DNA from: Lutimaribacter_A marinistellae
GTDB lineage: Bacteria > Pseudomonadota > Alphaproteobacteria > Rhodobacterales > Rhodobacteraceae
DNA length: 64,000 bases
Assembly (NCBI RefSeq): GCF_042648365.1
Contig: NZ_JBHRXI010000001.1
Coordinates: 248,001-312,000, forward strand
Direction of reading: 5' to 3'
Shown: piece after piece, positions 50,349-59,141 of the stretch
Layout: the number at the start of each line of letters is the position of its first letter
How positions within the stretch are numbered: the stretch's first letter is position 1
Made by a program: the position numbers and the translations under genes
The notes under the pieces: model-generated
Told to the model about the DNA's origin: nothing
The model's input: the letters and a program-made list of their open reading frames with translations, nothing else
Databases searched by the model: none

Positions 50349-51746
50349 TTATGACCCAGCAGGTGCAGAAATTTGCTTTGCAACCGCAGCATGTCGGAAA
50401 GGCTCGATCGCAGGCGCAACGGAAGCCGCATAATAGTCAAGAAGCGCCCGCCGCGCCTCGCTTGGGGCATAAAGATCGCCCGCCCGCACAACGACACCAC
50501 GCTTGTTCAGCTCGCTCATCGTATCAGGCAGCGAAGTTATCATTGCGTCAGCCGAAAGGTGAAGATCGGGGTCACGCGCAGACACCAGAAGCTTCCGAAT
50601 CCGATCGGCGATCTGACTTTCACTCATTGCCCCTTCTTCCCGAAGTAGCCAACAAACCAATGGCGCGGTTACGATCGGCAGGACCTCAACGATTCGCTTC
50701 ATCAGGTCTCGCGCCAAGGGGATTGAGGGATCCCCCGGTGAATTTCGAAAGTCGCTTAAGGAAACCGGCCGACCAAAATTCACTGCGGCAGTACCAAACC
50801 GCTGATAGCGACCGACCGACTTACGCCACACCTGTTTGACGAACCACCAAGTGATAACGCCGATTCGGGCCCGAAAACGTCGTTCGCGCCTAGAGGCTGC
50901 ATCGGTCAGAACGCTGTCTTCGAGGACCCGATCATAGTTCAACGCAACCGGAACAAAGACAACCTCTCTTTCACCGGAACCATCGACTATGTACTTCAAC
51001 AAACCCAGTTTCGGCTGCATCAGTGCCCCAGTGAGACTCAAGCCGCCTTCCGGAAAGATCGCTTGTGTCACCCCGGCCTCCGTTGCTTGACGCACGTAAG
51101 TGGCCAGCACCGCACGGTACAATTCGCTCCCGGAGCGTCGCCGGATGAAGTACGCCCCCAAGGCGCGGATCAGCCGGCTGAGCGGCCAGACCCGTGCCCA
51201 TTCCCCCACAGCATAAGACAACGCGGATTGTTCGGCCGAAAGGTAGGTAACAAGGACATAATCCATGTTGCTACGATGGTTCATGACGTAAACGACAGTG
51301 GCATCGGGGTCGATTGCGCGGAACCCCGCCTCGTCAGCGTAGGCCAGCCTCACATCGTAGAGCGCGTTACCGATCAAACGCGCTGCCCGGGTTGCGAAAC
51401 TGAAATATGTGAATGCGGAAAATGATGGCACGATCTCGCCTGCAAAGCGCCGTGCCTGTTCGAACACAACAGCCTCTGGTGTACCTGTCGCGCGCGCGTG
51501 GTCTTGTACCGCATGACTGACTTCCGGATCATAAATGACGCGTTGGATCGTATCGTGGCGGCGTGCCAGCTTGAACGGCTGAATCGGGCGTTGCAGGCGC
51601 GTGTTCAACCGCGAAACAGCCCGCTCCAGCCGACGGCGAAAGAACCACCGCACGGACGGGAACAGGAAATGCGACGCGAAGGTCACCGCCGCGAAAACCA
51701 CGATAAGGATGAAAAGCCACAATGGCAGTTCGACCGTTTGCGTCAT
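50349..51746 (-). CDS. PlsB-like glycerol-phosphate/lysophosphatidate acyltransferase
   Basis: A 465-aa membrane-associated acyltransferase of the PlsC/PlsB superfamily. There is an N-terminal hydrophobic anchor (ELPLWLFILIVVFAAVTFAS), the catalytic NHRSNMD at residues 156-162, an FIRRRSG motif and FPEGGLSLTG. The length and C-terminal region (LPIVTAPLVCWLLREEGAMSE) resemble glycerol-3-phosphate acyltransferases more than PlsC. The start at 51746 lacks a clear ribosome site, so it is provisional. It sits between ccr and the mutase, a recurring order in Rhodobacteraceae. Confidence 0.82.
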   Translation of the reverse strand: MTQTVELPLWLFILIVVFAAVTFASHFLFPSVRWFFRRRLERAVSRLNTRLQRPIQPFKLARRHDTIQRVIYDPEVSHAVQDHARATGTPEAVVFEQARRFAGEIVPSFSAFTYFSFATRAARLIGNALYDVRLAYADEAGFRAIDPDATVVYVMNHRSNMDYVLVTYLSAEQSALSYAVGEWARVWPLSRLIRALGAYFIRRRSGSELYRAVLATYVRQATEAGVTQAIFPEGGLSLTGALMQPKLGLLKYIVDGSGEREVVFVPVALNYDRVLEDSVLTDAASRRERRFRARIGVITWWFVKQVWRKSVGRYQRFGTAAVNFGRPVSLSDFRNSPGDPSIPLARDLMKRIVEVLPIVTAPLVCWLLREEGAMSESQIADRIRKLLVSARDPDLHLSADAMITSLPDTMSELNKRGVVVRAGDLYAPSEARRALLDYYAASVAPAIEPFRHAAVAKQISAPAGS

Positions 51747-51915
51747 GTCCGGAAAGTGGCACCGAGCGGTTGCCGGGTAAAGCGAATAGCGTCCTATGCC
51801 GTCGGCAGAAACGCAAGGTGACGCCGCAACGCAGCGAATTGACACTTCCTCAAAGTTTCAAGTATGTCTCCCGTGACGCAATAAAGTTGCCCAACCCTGA
51901 TTCACGAGGTGTCCG

Positions 51916-53883
51916 ATGACGCAACCCCAGAAAGACCGCCCTTGGCTGATCCGCACCTATGCGGGGCACTCGACTGCCAAGGCGTCGAACACGTTGTATC
52001 GTGGCAACCTCGCAAAAGGCCAAACCGGCCTTTCGGTCGCATTCGACCTTCCAACGCAGACGGGCTATGACAGTGACCACGTTCTGGCGAAAGGCGAGGT
52101 CGGCAAGGTTGGTGTGCCGGTCTGTCATCTGGGTGACATGCGCGTGCTGTTCGACCAGATCCCCCTGGAGCAGATGAACACCTCGATGACGATCAATGCT
52201 ACGGCCCCATGGCTGCTGGCGCTCTACATCGCGGTGGCCGAAGAACAGGGCGCAGACATCTCCAAGCTTCAAGGCACCGTTCAGAACGACCTTATCAAGG
52301 AGTACCTGAGCCGCGGTACCTACATTTGCCCCCCCAAACCATCGCTCAAGATGATCGCGGACGTGGCCGAGTATTGCTATTCGAACGTCCCGAAATGGAA
52401 TCCCATGAACGTGTGCTCCTATCACTTGCAAGAGGCCGGTGCGACGCCAGAACAGGAACTTGCCTATGCGCTCGCAACCGCGCAGGCCGTTCTTGACGAG
52501 TTGCGACCGCGTGTCCCTGCCGAGGACTTCCCGGCATTGGTTGGCCGCATATCCTTTTTCGTAAACGCTGGCATCCGCTTCGTGACCGAGATGTGCAAGA
52601 TGCGTGCCTTCGTCGACCTGTGGGATGAGATTTGCGAAAAACGCTACGGTGTGACCGATCCCAAGTTCCGACGCTTTCGGTACGGTGTGCAGGTAAATTC
52701 GCTTGGCCTCACCGAGCAGCAGCCGGAAAACAACGTCTACCGAATCCTGATCGAAATGTTGGCGGTTACGCTTTCGAAAAAAGCCCGCGCCCGCGCTGTC
52801 CAATTGCCAGCCTGGAACGAAGCCTTGGGCCTTCCACGACCTTGGGACCAGCAATGGTCGATGCGCATGCAGCAGATCCTGGCATATGAGACTGACCTGC
52901 TCGAATTTGATGACCTCTTCGACGGAAACGCCGTGGTAGACGCCAAGGTCGAGGCCCTGAAAGAAGGTGCCCGGGCGGAGCTGGCCAACCTCGACTCGAT
53001 GGGTGGGGCCGTGGCCTCGATCGAGTACATGAAGTCACGACTGGTGGAATCGAATGCTGACCGCCTTAACCGGATCGAGCGCAACGAAACCATCGTCGTT
53101 GGCGTGAACAAATGGACCGAAGGAGAGCCCTCCCCACTGCAATCCGAAGATGGTGGGATCATGGTTGTCGACCCCGCCGTCGAACAGGAACAGATCAATC
53201 GACTGACAGAATGGCGCGAAAGTCGGAACGAAGCCGCAGTCGAATCCGCCCTGAAGGATCTACGCGAAGCGGCTAGAACCGGGGCGAACGTAATGGCGCC
53301 TTCGATTGCGGCAGCCAAGGCCGGCGTCACCACCGGCGAATGGGCAGAGGAGATGCGGAAGGCTTATGGCACCTATCGCGGCCCCACCGGCGTATCTGGT
53401 TCGGTCTCCAACAAGACCGAAGGTCTGGACGACCTGCGAATGCAGGTTGATGCGGTTAGTGACCGGTTGGGTCGGCGCCTGAAGTTTCTCGTCGGCAAGC
53501 CCGGCCTTGATGGTCACTCGAACGGTGCAGAACAAATCGCTTTTCGCGCGCGTGATTGCGGAATGGACATCACCTACGATGGAATTCGACTGACACCCGA
53601 AGAGATCGTGAACGCCGCAATCGATGAAAAAGCGCATGTGATCGGCCTTTCAATCCTTTCAGGCAGCCACTTGCCACTGGTCGAAGATGTAATGCAGCGT
53701 CTCCACGATGCAGGAATGTCACATATTCCGGTTATTGTCGGCGGGATCATTCCTGACGAAGATGCACAGCGACTGAGAGAGATCGGCGTCGCCAAGGTCT
53801 ACACGCCAAAAGACTTCTCGCTTAACGTCATAATGACCGATATCATCGTCCTGGCAGACACTGTGACCGTAGCCGCCGAATAA
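51916..53883 (+). CDS. ecm: B12-dependent ethylmalonyl-CoA mutase-type enzyme (MeaA)
   Basis: A 655-aa acyl-CoA mutase. The TIM-barrel substrate domain includes RGNLAKGQTGLSVAFDLPTQ and MNVCSYHLQEAGATPEQEL. The C-terminal cobalamin domain carries the base-off motif DGHSNGAEQIA (about residue 531), followed by GLSILSGSHLPL and VIVGGIIPDED. Together with ccr it converts ethylmalonyl-CoA to methylsuccinyl-CoA. The MeaA-type single-chain layout and the ccr neighbourhood favour ethylmalonyl- over methylmalonyl-CoA. It is divergent from the acyltransferase gene (169 bp). Confidence 0.9.
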   Translation: MTQPQKDRPWLIRTYAGHSTAKASNTLYRGNLAKGQTGLSVAFDLPTQTGYDSDHVLAKGEVGKVGVPVCHLGDMRVLFDQIPLEQMNTSMTINATAPWLLALYIAVAEEQGADISKLQGTVQNDLIKEYLSRGTYICPPKPSLKMIADVAEYCYSNVPKWNPMNVCSYHLQEAGATPEQELAYALATAQAVLDELRPRVPAEDFPALVGRISFFVNAGIRFVTEMCKMRAFVDLWDEICEKRYGVTDPKFRRFRYGVQVNSLGLTEQQPENNVYRILIEMLAVTLSKKARARAVQLPAWNEALGLPRPWDQQWSMRMQQILAYETDLLEFDDLFDGNAVVDAKVEALKEGARAELANLDSMGGAVASIEYMKSRLVESNADRLNRIERNETIVVGVNKWTEGEPSPLQSEDGGIMVVDPAVEQEQINRLTEWRESRNEAAVESALKDLREAARTGANVMAPSIAAAKAGVTTGEWAEEMRKAYGTYRGPTGVSGSVSNKTEGLDDLRMQVDAVSDRLGRRLKFLVGKPGLDGHSNGAEQIAFRARDCGMDITYDGIRLTPEEIVNAAIDEKAHVIGLSILSGSHLPLVEDVMQRLHDAGMSHIPVIVGGIIPDEDAQRLREIGVAKVYTPKDFSLNVIMTDIIVLADTVTVAAE

Positions 53884-53906
53884 AATGGCGTTTTCTCCGA
53901 AAAGGT

Positions 53907-53940
53907 GACGCTGTAATGCGCCATAAATTGCATTAGCGTC
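53907..53940. repeat. Imperfect inverted repeat between ecm and the H-NS-like gene
   Basis: GACGC-TG-TAATGC on the left and GCATTA-GCGTC on the right pair over 11 bp with a two-base bulge, around the loop GCCATAAATT. It starts 24 bp after the ecm stop and ends 45 bp before the next ATG. It may terminate ecm or be an operator for the H-NS-like gene; there is no T-run after it. Confidence 0.6.
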
Positions 53941-53984
53941 CAGCCTTAGGCTTCACGACAGGCGGGCCGAAGAGGAGAAAGAAA

Positions 53985-54302
53985 ATGCAGATTGAACTGG
54001 AAAAGATGTCGCGCAAGGAACTCGTAGATTTGCGCGACAAGCTCGATGTGGCAATTCGCGACGCGGAAAAGCGGGAACGACAGGAAGCGCTTGCGGCTGC
54101 TGAGAAGGCAGCGGCGGAATTCGGCTTTTCGCTCTCCGAGCTTTCGGCGGACACACGCTCATCCACTAAGGGGACAAAGGCACGCGCAAAATATCGTAAT
54201 CCTGAGAACCCCGAGCAAACCTGGACGGGACGTGGGCGCAAGCCGCAATGGATTCACGAGGCGCTTGCCCGCGGTGTCGACATTTCCGACCTCGAGATTT
54301 GA
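53985..54302 (+). CDS. H-NS family nucleoid-associated protein (HvrA-like)
   Basis: A 105-aa small DNA-binding protein. The N-terminal coiled-coil oligomerisation region (MSRKELVDLRDKLDVAIRDAEKRERQEA) leads to the H-NS DNA-binding block YRNPENPEQTWTGRGRKPQW. In Rhodobacter, HvrA regulates photosynthesis and nitrogen-fixation genes; its role here is unknown. GGAGAAAGAAA precedes the start. An imperfect inverted repeat lies upstream. Followed 9 bp later by deoD, so the two may be cotranscribed. Confidence 0.9.
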   Translation: MQIELEKMSRKELVDLRDKLDVAIRDAEKRERQEALAAAEKAAAEFGFSLSELSADTRSSTKGTKARAKYRNPENPEQTWTGRGRKPQWIHEALARGVDISDLEI

Positions 54303-54311
54303 TATTCCAGA

Positions 54312-55016
54312 ATGACAATTCATATAGGCGCAAAAAAAGGCGAAATTGCAGAAACCGTTCTACTCCCGGGAGATCCCTATCGGGCCAAGTGGGCCGCAGA
54401 AACGTTTCTGACTGATACTAAATTGGTCAATGAAACGCGCGGAATGCTCGGATTCACGGGCACTTGGAAAGGACATCGCGTCACGATCCAAGGTAGCGGA
54501 ATGGGCATGCCCTCGCTTTCGATTTACGTCAATGAATTGATCCGGGATTTCGGCGCCAAGACGCTCGTGCGTATCGGCTCTTGCGGCGGGATGCAGGACC
54601 GGGTGAATATTCGCGACATTATTATCGCGATGACATCAACAACGCTCGGCAATCCATCTCGTGGCATCTTCAGGGAACTGAACTATGCACCCTGCGCCGA
54701 TTGGAGCTTGCTGCGTGCGGCCGTAACGGCCGCCGAAACCCGCGATGCGGCTGTTCACGTCGGCGGCATTTATTCATCTGACGTTTTCTATGATGAGCGC
54801 CCGGACCTGAATGAACAGATGGTCCGGCATGGCATCTTGGGCGTCGAGATGGAGGCAGCCGAACTCTACACTCTCGCTGCGCGGCATGGTTGCCGCGCGC
54901 TTGCTGTACTTACCGTGTCCGATCACCTTTTGACGGGTGCAGCACTACCATCCGACGAACGCGAGCGCAGTTTTGGCGATATGGTTGAAATTGCCTTGGA
55001 AGCGGCATTCGCCTGA
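54312..55016 (+). CDS. deoD: Purine-nucleoside phosphorylase (DeoD type)
   Basis: A 234-aa hexameric phosphorylase that cleaves purine (deoxy)nucleosides with phosphate into base and (deoxy)ribose-1-phosphate. TIHIGAKKGEIAETVLLPGDPYRAK, GSGMGMPSLSIYVNELI, RIGSCGGMQDRVNIRDIIIAM and GVEMEAAELYTLAA are all diagnostic. It sits 9 bp after the H-NS-like gene. With the nucleoside ABC importer and adenosine kinase it forms part of a purine salvage set spread over the window. Confidence 0.96.
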   Translation: MTIHIGAKKGEIAETVLLPGDPYRAKWAAETFLTDTKLVNETRGMLGFTGTWKGHRVTIQGSGMGMPSLSIYVNELIRDFGAKTLVRIGSCGGMQDRVNIRDIIIAMTSTTLGNPSRGIFRELNYAPCADWSLLRAAVTAAETRDAAVHVGGIYSSDVFYDERPDLNEQMVRHGILGVEMEAAELYTLAARHGCRALAVLTVSDHLLTGAALPSDERERSFGDMVEIALEAAFA

Positions 55017-55059
55017 TACACGACTGATCGCGACCACCTTGAACTTGTAGTTATTCAAG

Positions 55060-55932
55060 TCATCTACCGTGGCTGCCATCGTACCCATTGGGCGATGGCA
55101 GCCGCCACTCGCCTAGTGCCCCGTCTTCAGGCGCAAACACTTCAACGAGCAAAGGGAAGCAGGCGGCTACGTCCGAGGAGTGTTCGGACGAGCAATCGCC
55201 TCCTGGACAGGCACTCAAAGCCCCGAGCAGGTCGATCTCGGCAAAAAACTCGAGATAATCGCCGGGCCTCACAGGACTGGCCTTCATGAAGTACTGACCT
55301 GTATCGCGCGTGAAACCTGTGCACATGAAAACGTTCAGTACGTCGTGCACATTTTGTTCGGCCTTGGCGAGGTCTAGCGCTGCATGATCGGCCAGCGCTC
55401 GCGTGAGATTGGAGTGGCAGCAATGATGGTACTGGGTGCCCGACAACAGATTGCCCGTGTAAGGGTCGCATCGCGTCCCGATCACATCGTGAACCGATCC
55501 GCCATAGGCATCGATCCCGTACCACCCCAGGGTATCACCGATGATCGTCGCCATTGGGCGCATGGCGGGAAAAGTGCTCCACATTCGGTCGCCAGTGGTT
55601 AGATGCGTCCCATGCAAGGCCCGGGTCTTACCAGAGTAGAAACGTTCATCAAGGTCGGACCTGTTCCAGAGATTGAGATCGCCAACCTGCGGACCCTCTA
55701 TTGAGGTGATCCTGAAAAACTGTCCGGCATCAACCTCGAAACAGGCAGCATCCCGAGGTTTTACCAGCGTTTCCCCAATTTTCCGGGCGCCCCGCCGTGC
55801 CTCCATGTACAAAGATAGGTTCGGCTGAGGAAGCGTGTGCGTCGGATAACAGATGACCGGCGGGACGGCCCGACGCCTTTCGGCATCTTCCGGAGCGGTA
55901 TGCGAATGGGTTGTCACGAGTGGCGACCTCAT
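55060..55932 (-). CDS. Urea carboxylase-associated family protein (DUF1989)
   Basis: A 290-aa protein of the DUF1989 family often linked with urea carboxylase/allophanate hydrolase genes; function unproven. Conserved runs include AACFEVDAGQFFRITSIEGPQVGDLNLW, DTLGWYGIDAYGGSVHDVIG, HCCHSNLTRAL and NVFMCTGF with ECPGGDCSSEHS-like cysteines. The start at 55932 is chosen just after the DEAD helicase stop (55982); the ribosome site is weak. No urea genes are nearby. A perfect 11-bp hairpin lies inside its 3' end (55071-55103). Confidence 0.8.
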   Translation of the reverse strand: MRSPLVTTHSHTAPEDAERRRAVPPVICYPTHTLPQPNLSLYMEARRGARKIGETLVKPRDAACFEVDAGQFFRITSIEGPQVGDLNLWNRSDLDERFYSGKTRALHGTHLTTGDRMWSTFPAMRPMATIIGDTLGWYGIDAYGGSVHDVIGTRCDPYTGNLLSGTQYHHCCHSNLTRALADHAALDLAKAEQNVHDVLNVFMCTGFTRDTGQYFMKASPVRPGDYLEFFAEIDLLGALSACPGGDCSSEHSSDVAACFPLLVEVFAPEDGALGEWRLPSPNGYDGSHGR

Positions 55933-55981
55933 CTTAACTTCGCCCGCCACCCTGCTTGACCTGTGCGCTGCGGTAAAGACC

Positions 55982-57220
55982 TCAGGCTGCTTTTCGCCGC
56001 CGGTTGCGGGGACGACCGCGCTTTTGCTGCGGTTTTTGCGCGCCCGGCGCCCCACCCTTACGTCGTCCGCGTGGTTCGGAAGTCACTCCTTCCCAAGGGC
56101 GACCGCTTGCCACCGGGATGTCCAACTTCATCACCTTCTGGATGGCGCGGAACTCACTTGCTTCATCAGGCGCACAAAACGCGACTGCGCGACCTTCTGC
56201 ACCTGCACGTGCAGTACGCCCAATGCGGTGGACGTAATTGTCCGGCACGTTGGGCAGGTCGAAATTGTAGACATGTCGAACGTCTGGAATATCGATGCCT
56301 CGCGCGGCCACGTCCGTGGCGACCAAAACTCGTAATTCGCCCTCTCGAAATGCCCGAAGAGCGCGATCGCGCTGCCCCTGGCTTTTGTTTCCGTGTATCG
56401 AACCGGCGGCGAATCCGGTCGCCTCGAGATTTCTCTTGAGACGTTCGGCCCCGTGTTTCGTTCTCGCAAAAACAAGTGCCAACTCATCACGATGCGCGCC
56501 CAGAAGTTCCTTCAACAGCGCTGTTTTTTCGGACTGCGCGATGAAGTGAACGCTTTGCTCGATCTTGTCGGCGGCCTTCCCCGGTGGCGAAACTTCGACC
56601 CGAACGGGATCGTTCAGGAAAGCTGCCGCAATTTCGTTCATCTGTTTTGGCATAGTTGCCGAAAACAGCATGGTCTGGCGCTGCTCAGGCAGCAAAGCCG
56701 CGATCTTTCTCAGACTGTGAATGAACCCGAGATCGAGCATCTGGTCCGCCTCGTCGAGCACGAGGAAACGCGTCTCGTCAAGCATGACGGCTTTTCGCTC
56801 TAGCAGGTCCATCAGTCGGCCAGGCGTTGCGATCAGAATATCGGTTCCACGCTCAAGCCGGTTGATCTGCGCGTTCATCGACTGGCCACCGACGACAAGA
56901 CCGAGCTTCAGATGGCTCTTGCCTAGGTAGGACAAAAGGTTTTCCAAGATCTGTTTCGCCAATTCGCGCGTCGGTGCCAAAACGAGGCCACGGACGGTGC
57001 GTGGTGCAGGCTTACCATTATGAGCGAGCATGGACTGCGCCAAGGGCAGACCAAAGGCCGCCGTCTTGCCGGTTCCAGTCTGTGCGAGCCCCATGAGATC
57101 ACGCCCGTCCAGAGCGACCGGGATGGCCTGTTTCTGGATCGGAGTCGGATCAGTGATGCCCGCTTCGGCAAGCCGGGACACCAAGCGCTCGGCCAAGCCG
57201 AGCTGTGCAAAATTCGTCAA
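55982..57220 (-). CDS. DEAD-box ATP-dependent RNA helicase (RhlE-like)
   Basis: A 412-aa RNA helicase. The Q motif is around DPTPIQKQAIPV, Walker A is AQTGTGKT (46-53), the DEAD box is in VLDEADQMLDLG, motif III is SATMPKQ and HRIGRTARAG is motif VI. The basic tail RKGGAPGAQKPQQKRGRPRNRRRK probably aids RNA binding. RhlE-type helicases act in ribosome assembly or RNA decay. It precedes the DUF1989 gene by 49 bp. Confidence 0.93.
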   Translation of the reverse strand: MTNFAQLGLAERLVSRLAEAGITDPTPIQKQAIPVALDGRDLMGLAQTGTGKTAAFGLPLAQSMLAHNGKPAPRTVRGLVLAPTRELAKQILENLLSYLGKSHLKLGLVVGGQSMNAQINRLERGTDILIATPGRLMDLLERKAVMLDETRFLVLDEADQMLDLGFIHSLRKIAALLPEQRQTMLFSATMPKQMNEIAAAFLNDPVRVEVSPPGKAADKIEQSVHFIAQSEKTALLKELLGAHRDELALVFARTKHGAERLKRNLEATGFAAGSIHGNKSQGQRDRALRAFREGELRVLVATDVAARGIDIPDVRHVYNFDLPNVPDNYVHRIGRTARAGAEGRAVAFCAPDEASEFRAIQKVMKLDIPVASGRPWEGVTSEPRGRRKGGAPGAQKPQQKRGRPRNRRRKAA

Positions 57221-57503
57221 ATTCTTTCCTTTCAGGGAAGGCGTTATGCCTGTCCCGGGTCATTGGCCACAAAGGGCGCGCATCAGGTGCGGGTCATGTC
57301 TCGTGGTTCAGACTTCCCCGGCGGACCCCTGCGTGAAGTGGACCCAGTTGAGTTTGCCTACATCTGCGCCAAGCATTTTGAGACAGGCGACCCCGCTCAC
57401 GCGGCGGGGGATGACGGCAATGCTGGGCAGATGATACTTCGAACGAACAAAGTCAATGGCTTCAATTGAATCATGGAACTCGCGGACAGAGGACCAGCAG
57501 CCC
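57221..57503. other. Intergenic stretch upstream of the DEAD helicase
   Basis: 283 bp between the ada and helicase genes, both on the minus strand. An open minus-strand frame to 57308 reads SIEAIDFVRSKYHLPS and IAVIPRRVSGVACLKML, which looks protein-like, but it has no convincing start codon outside ada and no family I recognise. The rest should hold the helicase promoter. No hairpin terminator with a T-run was seen. Confidence 0.4.
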
Positions 57504-58367
57504 TCAGCCTTCGGACCTTGCAGCTTCGTAGGCCAATAGCGCCCGCTTGACAGGCAGCCCCCAATGATACCCGCCAAGCCCGCCAGATTTGCGCAGCGCA
57601 CGATGGCACGGGATCAACCAGCTGATGGGATTTCGCCCAACCGCAGTTCCAACAGCGCGAACCGCGCGTGGCTGACCAATCGCTTGGGCAATTTCGGAAT
57701 AGGTTGAAACGTGCCCTGATGGAATACGCAGCAAAGCCTCCCACACCTTGATTTGCAGGGGCGAACCAATGAGGTAAAGCGGAACCGGATCGAGGCGATC
57801 CGAAGCCGCACCAAAGGCCCGCAAGACCCAATCGCGCAGGCGCATCGGATCTTCGATGAACCGAGCCTGAGGCCAACGCGATAGCAGATCCTCCATCGCG
57901 GCCTCTTCTCCGGTCTCGGATGCGAAACCGATGCCGCAGATTCCTTTGTCAGTACCCATCACGAGAGCGGGACCAAACGGGCTTTCGAACCAACCCCAAT
58001 AGATAGTAAGGCCCCTGCCCTGCCTTGCATAATCACCCGGGCTCATTGCCTCCCAGCGGAGGAACAGATCGTGCAGGCGACCACCGCCCGAAAGCCCGAC
58101 ACTGTGTGCTGCATCCAGGGTTGTGAACCGTTCGCGCAGCAACGCCTTGGCGTGCCCCAGCGTGAGGTACTGCTGATACTTTTTCGGCGAGACACCGACC
58201 CAGCGAGAGAAAACACGCTGAAAATGTGTCGGGCTCATGTTCATTTCACGCGCCAAATCCTCGAGTGACAATGGTGTCTCGGCACTGTCGATCAGGTCGA
58301 TGGCACGGCGCATCACATGGAAATGATAGCTGTTGTCCAATCGTTCAGGGCGTGAAGAAACGTTCAT
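57504..58367 (-). CDS. ada: Ada-type regulator/O6-methylguanine-DNA methyltransferase lacking the N-terminal Zn domain
   Basis: A 287-aa fusion of an AraC-type helix-turn-helix (TPLSLEDLAREMNMSPTHFQRVFSRW, about residues 35-60) with a methylguanine methyltransferase whose acceptor Cys254 is in IPCHRALRKSGGLGGY. The methylphosphotriester domain (AdaA) of Escherichia coli Ada is absent, so activation must differ from the classic scheme. It is divergent from nth, with 129 bp between, giving a small DNA-repair pair. Confidence 0.92.
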   Translation of the reverse strand: MNVSSRPERLDNSYHFHVMRRAIDLIDSAETPLSLEDLAREMNMSPTHFQRVFSRWVGVSPKKYQQYLTLGHAKALLRERFTTLDAAHSVGLSGGGRLHDLFLRWEAMSPGDYARQGRGLTIYWGWFESPFGPALVMGTDKGICGIGFASETGEEAAMEDLLSRWPQARFIEDPMRLRDWVLRAFGAASDRLDPVPLYLIGSPLQIKVWEALLRIPSGHVSTYSEIAQAIGQPRAVRAVGTAVGRNPISWLIPCHRALRKSGGLGGYHWGLPVKRALLAYEAARSEG

Positions 58368-58496
58368 GAGGTCACCTCTCTTTGCGCAACCAGTCTAAAT
58401 GCAGCGACCCTCTGCCGCGACCCGGAACTTGCTGTTTGCTTGCTGCAGCCGCCTTTGGACTTGCTTGCACACGGGCAGGTCGGCATACGTTTCGAG

Positions 58497-59141
58497 ATGG
58501 CAAAGCAACTCGACTATCACAAGATCCGCGAGATTTTCGATCGCTTCCAAGCGGCCGAGCCCGAACCAAAGGGCGAGTTGGAGCACGTAAACGCCTATAC
58601 ACTGGTCGTCGCTGTGGCCCTCAGCGCTCAGGCGACCGATGCGGGTGTGAACAAGGCCACACGCGCGCTGTTTCAAGTTGCCGACACGCCGCAAAAGATG
58701 CTCGACCTAGGCGAGGAGCGTCTGATCGAGCACATCAAGACGATCGGGCTCTATCGAAACAAGGCCAAAAACGTAATGAAGCTGAGCCGCATTCTCGTCG
58801 ATGAGTATGGCGGCGAAGTCCCGAACTCACGCGCGGCCTTGCAATCCTTGCCAGGCGTTGGGCGCAAGACGGCCAATGTCGTTCTGAACATGTGGTGGCG
58901 GTACCCTGCACAGGCGGTCGATACCCACATTTTTCGCGTGGGCAATCGCACTGGCATCGCCCCCGGTAAGGATGTCGATGCTGTCGAACGAGCCATCGAA
59001 GACAACATTCCGGCCGACTACCAGCTTCACGCACATCACTGGCTCATCCTGCATGGTCGTTACCATTGCAAGGCCCGGAAGCCGATGTGCCCAACCTGCA
59101 TCATTCGCGATCTCTGCCAATACGAGGACAAGACCCAATGA
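58497..59141 (+). CDS. nth: Endonuclease III (DNA glycosylase/AP lyase)
   Basis: A 214-aa base-excision enzyme for oxidised pyrimidines. The helix-hairpin-helix SLPGVGRKTANVVLN, the catalytic Lys in AQATDAGVNKATRAL, the Asp in VDTHIFRVGNR and the 4Fe-4S cysteines in HGRYHCKARKPMCPTCIIRDLC are all present. The start MAKQLDYHKI at 58497 is preferred over an ATG at 58440 because the longer N terminus is not family-like. It overlaps the adenosine kinase gene by ATGA. Confidence 0.96.
   Translation: MAKQLDYHKIREIFDRFQAAEPEPKGELEHVNAYTLVVAVALSAQATDAGVNKATRALFQVADTPQKMLDLGEERLIEHIKTIGLYRNKAKNVMKLSRILVDEYGGEVPNSRAALQSLPGVGRKTANVVLNMWWRYPAQAVDTHIFRVGNRTGIAPGKDVDAVERAIEDNIPADYQLHAHHWLILHGRYHCKARKPMCPTCIIRDLCQYEDKTQ

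Noticed and set aside
55071..55103. Perfect 11-bp hairpin (GGCTGCCATCG / CGATGGCAGCC) downstream of deoD
   Set aside because: It lies inside the DUF1989 coding end and has no T-run in either direction. It may reflect codon constraint, so I did not call a terminator.
57308..57601. 97-aa minus-strand frame overlapping the 3' end of ada
   Set aside because: Part reads like protein, but its only ATG is inside ada in another frame and no family is recognised. It is noted in the intergenic entry, not called as a gene.
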